The position numbers and the translations under genes were made by a program. Below, in pieces: positions 7,139 through 9,004 of a DNA stretch of 9,004 bases (positions are counted from its first letter, which is position 1; every line of letters starts with the position of its first letter). Origin of the DNA: Desulfonatronospira sp. (GTDB lineage Bacteria > Desulfobacterota > Desulfovibrionia > Desulfovibrionales > Desulfonatronovibrionaceae); assembly GCA_003563255.1 (NCBI GenBank), contig PWSL01000109.1:1-9004 (forward strand), in the 5' to 3' direction. The notes beneath the pieces are model-generated. The model was given only the letters and a program-made list of their open reading frames with translations. It did not search any database and was not told the origin of the DNA.

Positions 7139-8424
7139 GTGTAATTTCGGATATTCTGGCCAGGCAGATACTTGATTCCCGGGGCAACCCCACCATAGAG
7201 GTGGAAGTGATTCTGGAATCCGGCATACTGGGGCGGGCAGCCGTGCCCTCAGGCGCCTCCACCGGTTCCCGCGAGGCCCTGGAACTCAGGGACGGCGAAA
7301 AGGCCTATGGCGGCAAGGGAGTCTCTCTGGCCGTGAAACACGTAACCGAGGACATTGCCGGCGACCTCATCGGCATGGACTCCCTGCGCCAGGTGGAGAT
7401 CGACGAATTCATGATCGACCTGGACGGCACCGAAAACAAGTCCAAGCTTGGGGCCAATGCAATGCTGGGGGTCTCCATGGCAGTAGCCCGGGCCGCGGCC
7501 ACCTACACCGGCCTGCCCCTGTACCAGTATATCGGCGGGATCAACTCCAAGGTCCTCCCGGTTCCCCAGATGAACATTATCAACGGCGGCGCCCACGCAG
7601 CCAACAACCTGGACATCCAGGAGTTCATGGTCATGCCCCTGGGGGCCAGCACCTTTTCCGACGCCCTGCGCATGGGCACCGAGACCTTTCACACCCTGAA
7701 AAAGCTTCTATCCAGGGATGGCTTATCCACCAGCGTGGGCGATGAGGGAGGTTTCGCCCCCAATCTCAAAAGCAATGCCCAGGCCTTTGAATACATAATA
7801 AAGGCCATTGAGGAGTCCGGATACCAGCCGGGCTCGGAAATAGCCCTGGCCATAGATGCTGCAGCATCTGAATTCTTCCGGGACGGCAAGTATCATCTTG
7901 CCGGGGAAAACAAAATCCTGACCTCGGATGAGCTGATTGATTATTACCAGGAACTGGCCAAGAAGTTCCCCCTCATAAGCATCGAGGACGGACTGGCTGA
8001 AAGCGACTGGGAAGGCTGGCGCAAGTTCACCTCCGTGGCCGAGGACACCATGCAGATAGTCGGTGACGACATCTTTGTCACCAATCCTGCCATACTGGCC
8101 GAAGGCATAACATCCGGTGTGGGCAATTCAATTCTGATCAAGCTGAACCAGATAGGAACATTGACCGAGACCCTGGATACCATAGAAATGGCCAAGTCAT
8201 CGGCCTATTCCACGGTGATTTCGCACCGTTCCGGGGAGACTGAGGATTCCTTCATCGCCGACCTGGCGGTTGCAGTGAACGCGGGCCAGATCAAAACCGG
8301 CTCTGCCAGCAGAAGCGACCGCCTGGCCAAGTACAATCAGCTTCTGCGCATCGAGGAGGAACTGGAAGAGCAGGCCATCTACTTCGGCCCGGCCATCGCC
8401 CTGCAGTGGTTTGGAAAGGAATAA
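7135..8424 (+). CDS. eno: Enolase (phosphopyruvate hydratase)
   Basis: Interconverts 2-phosphoglycerate and phosphoenolpyruvate in glycolysis and gluconeogenesis, in the cytoplasm. The 429 residues compare with 432 in E. coli, and every family landmark is intact. SGASTG at 39-44 is the mobile loop, [15 protein letters not shown] starts at 151, and GDEGGFAP at 202-209 holds the catalytic E204. Metal ligands are D241, E284 and the D311/D312 pair. The catalytic base is K336 (ILIKLNQ), followed by SHRSGETED at 363-371 and K387. A strong AAGGAG (7123-7128) lies six bases before the ATG, much better than the coaX site, so enolase can be made in excess of CoaX from the shared transcript. ATGA overlaps the coaX stop. 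Confidence 0.98.
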   Translation: MSVISDILARQILDSRGNPTIEVEVILESGILGRAAVPSGASTGSREALELRDGEKAYGGKGVSLAVKHVTEDIAGDLIGMDSLRQVEIDEFMIDLDGTENKSKLGANAMLGVSMAVARAAATYTGLPLYQYIGGINSKVLPVPQMNIINGGAHAANNLDIQEFMVMPLGASTFSDALRMGTETFHTLKKLLSRDGLSTSVGDEGGFAPNLKSNAQAFEYIIKAIEESGYQPGSEIALAIDAAASEFFRDGKYHLAGENKILTSDELIDYYQELAKKFPLISIEDGLAESDWEGWRKFTSVAEDTMQIVGDDIFVTNPAILAEGITSGVGNSILIKLNQIGTLTETLDTIEMAKSSAYSTVISHRSGETEDSFIADLAVAVNAGQIKTGSASRSDRLAKYNQLLRIEEELEEQAIYFGPAIALQWFGKE

Positions 8425-8429
8425 AATCG

Positions 8430-8457
8430 GCATGGGGCATGGAGCATGGGGCATGGG
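8430..8457. repeat. Tandem repeat, four copies of GCATGGG
   Basis: Four 7-base units run from 8430 to 8457; the second reads GCATGGA and the other three are identical. It begins five bases after the eno stop, in the 3' untranslated region. Near-identical units suggest recent slippage. Function unknown. Confidence 0.8.
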
Positions 8458-8489
8458 GAAGACAAAAAGCAGAAATTCAGATGAAAGAG

Positions 8490-8519
8490 GGGGGGGCACC
8501 ATGTCTTCATCGCCCCCTC
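8490..8519. terminator. GC-rich stem-loop between convergent eno and Memo genes
   Basis: GGGGGGGC (8490-8497) pairs with GCCCCCTC (8512-8519), including one G-T(U) pair. The 14-base loop contains ATG/CAT (8501-8503, 8508-8510), which can extend the fold. Lying between converging genes, it could stop transcription both ways. No T-tract follows on the plus strand, and on the minus strand only a mildly T-rich stretch follows, so it is not a textbook rho-independent terminator. Confidence 0.35.
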
Positions 8520-8539
8520 GCCCCCTCGCCCCCTCGCCC
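8511..8539. repeat. Tandem repeat, 3.6 copies of CGCCCCCT
   Basis: Three perfect 8-base units (8511, 8519, 8527) and a partial fourth end directly at the stop codon of the Memo-family gene. On the minus strand this gives four G-runs spaced by CGA, a possible G-quadruplex in the 3' untranslated region of that gene. Confidence 0.8.
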
Positions 8540-9004
8540 TTAACTCACAACCACTCCGGCATAGCCCACAACCTGGGAATAATCTCCTGTGACGTCTCCT
8601 GAAGTGGAGTAATCAATAAATTCCGTGCTCCTGGCACCGAGTTCCCTGGCGCAGGCCAGGCCCAGGGTCATGGGCATGACACCGCACATGGATATCCTGT
8701 TCCGGGTGACTATCTGGTGCAGTCCCGGGGGGTCCAGGTCCAGGATCTTTTCTATAGCCATGTGATCCATCCTTTTGGCATGTTCCTGGGGCACAAAATG
8801 GCTCATATCCGTGCTCACCACCAGGGATACGTCCAGGGCCAGGTCCCTGACTGCCCGGGCCAGGTCCTCGCCGGCCTGCAGCAGTACCTGGAGATCGGGC
8901 TCTGCTATGGCTATGGGCACTACCCTGCACCCGGGAACAGCCCTGGCCAGAAACGGCAGGACCACTTCCAGGGAATGCTCGCCCTGGTGGGCCTGGTAAT
9001 CGAA
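8540..9004 (-). CDS. MEMO1/AmmeMemoRadiSam-B family protein, C-terminal part
   Basis: The frame is open to the window edge, so 154 C-terminal residues of a protein usually 260-290 long are seen and the true start is outside. A GTG at 8965 is internal, because the family motif HQGEHSLEV, continuing as LPFL, begins upstream of it. Other landmarks are STDMSHF, CGVMP (the cysteine matching the conserved metal-site Cys of human MEMO1) and the terminal TSGDVTGDYSQVVGYAG. Members resemble extradiol dioxygenases and bind a metal through His, His and Cys. The bacterial role is uncertain; family members often occur with an AMMECR1 domain and a radical SAM protein. Neither is visible here, and any partner would lie beyond 9004. 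The stop codon abuts the CGCCCCCT repeat. Confidence 0.9.
   Translation of the reverse strand, partial: FDYQAHQGEHSLEVVLPFLARAVPGCRVVPIAIAEPDLQVLLQAGEDLARAVRDLALDVSLVVSTDMSHFVPQEHAKRMDHMAIEKILDLDPPGLHQIVTRNRISMCGVMPMTLGLACARELGARSTEFIDYSTSGDVTGDYSQVVGYAGVVVS

Noticed and set aside
8463..8602. Small plus-strand frame running through the tandem repeats after eno
   Set aside because: Its sequence is mostly repeat units and it runs into the antisense of the Memo gene; no ribosome site.

Overview
This 9 kb window looks like chromosomal DNA of an anaerobic, probably sulfate-reducing Desulfobacterota member (Desulfovibrionales-like). That is an inference from three things: a Desulfovibrio-style two-[4Fe-4S]/two-CCG redox subunit, the style of the housekeeping proteins, and the density of small palindromic repeats. 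No 16S rRNA, rRNA or tRNA gene, CRISPR array or intact transposase gene is visible.

Layout. (1) Positions 134-4231, minus strand: a compact operon read ileS -> lspA -> lgt. It encodes isoleucyl-tRNA synthetase and two enzymes of lipoprotein maturation, signal peptidase II and a divergent prolipoprotein diacylglyceryl transferase homologue. The operon is bracketed by two same-orientation copies of one palindromic repeat (1-120 and 4289-4437). (2) Positions 4232-4784: a gene-free divergent region. It holds the second repeat copy, a perfect 18-bp palindrome, and an 87-bp inverted repeat built from triplicated CACGGAA boxes. (3) Positions 4785-5927, plus strand: an orphan GlcF/LutA/lactate-dehydrogenase-type iron-sulfur subunit. 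One cysteine of its first ferredoxin motif is replaced by glycine. (4) Positions 5928-6331: a gene-free stretch largely filled by a 295-bp MITE-like element with 22-bp terminal inverted repeats and a perfect 8-bp target-site duplication. IS66-like ancestry is suggested by the size of the duplication and by one GTAA end. (5) Positions 6332-8424, plus strand: coaX (type III pantothenate kinase) and eno (enolase), overlapping by 4 bases. (6) Positions 8425-8539: a convergent intergenic spacer of short tandem repeats and G/C runs. (7) Positions 8540-9004, minus strand: the C-terminal part of a MEMO1/AmmeMemoRadiSam-B family gene that runs off the window.

The protein-coding content is mainly core metabolism and envelope maintenance, and I see no convincing new multi-gene system. 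The most notable points are the small non-coding elements (four unrelated repeat types between genes), the loss of several family-conserved residues in Lgt, and the missing Fe-S ligand in the redox subunit.
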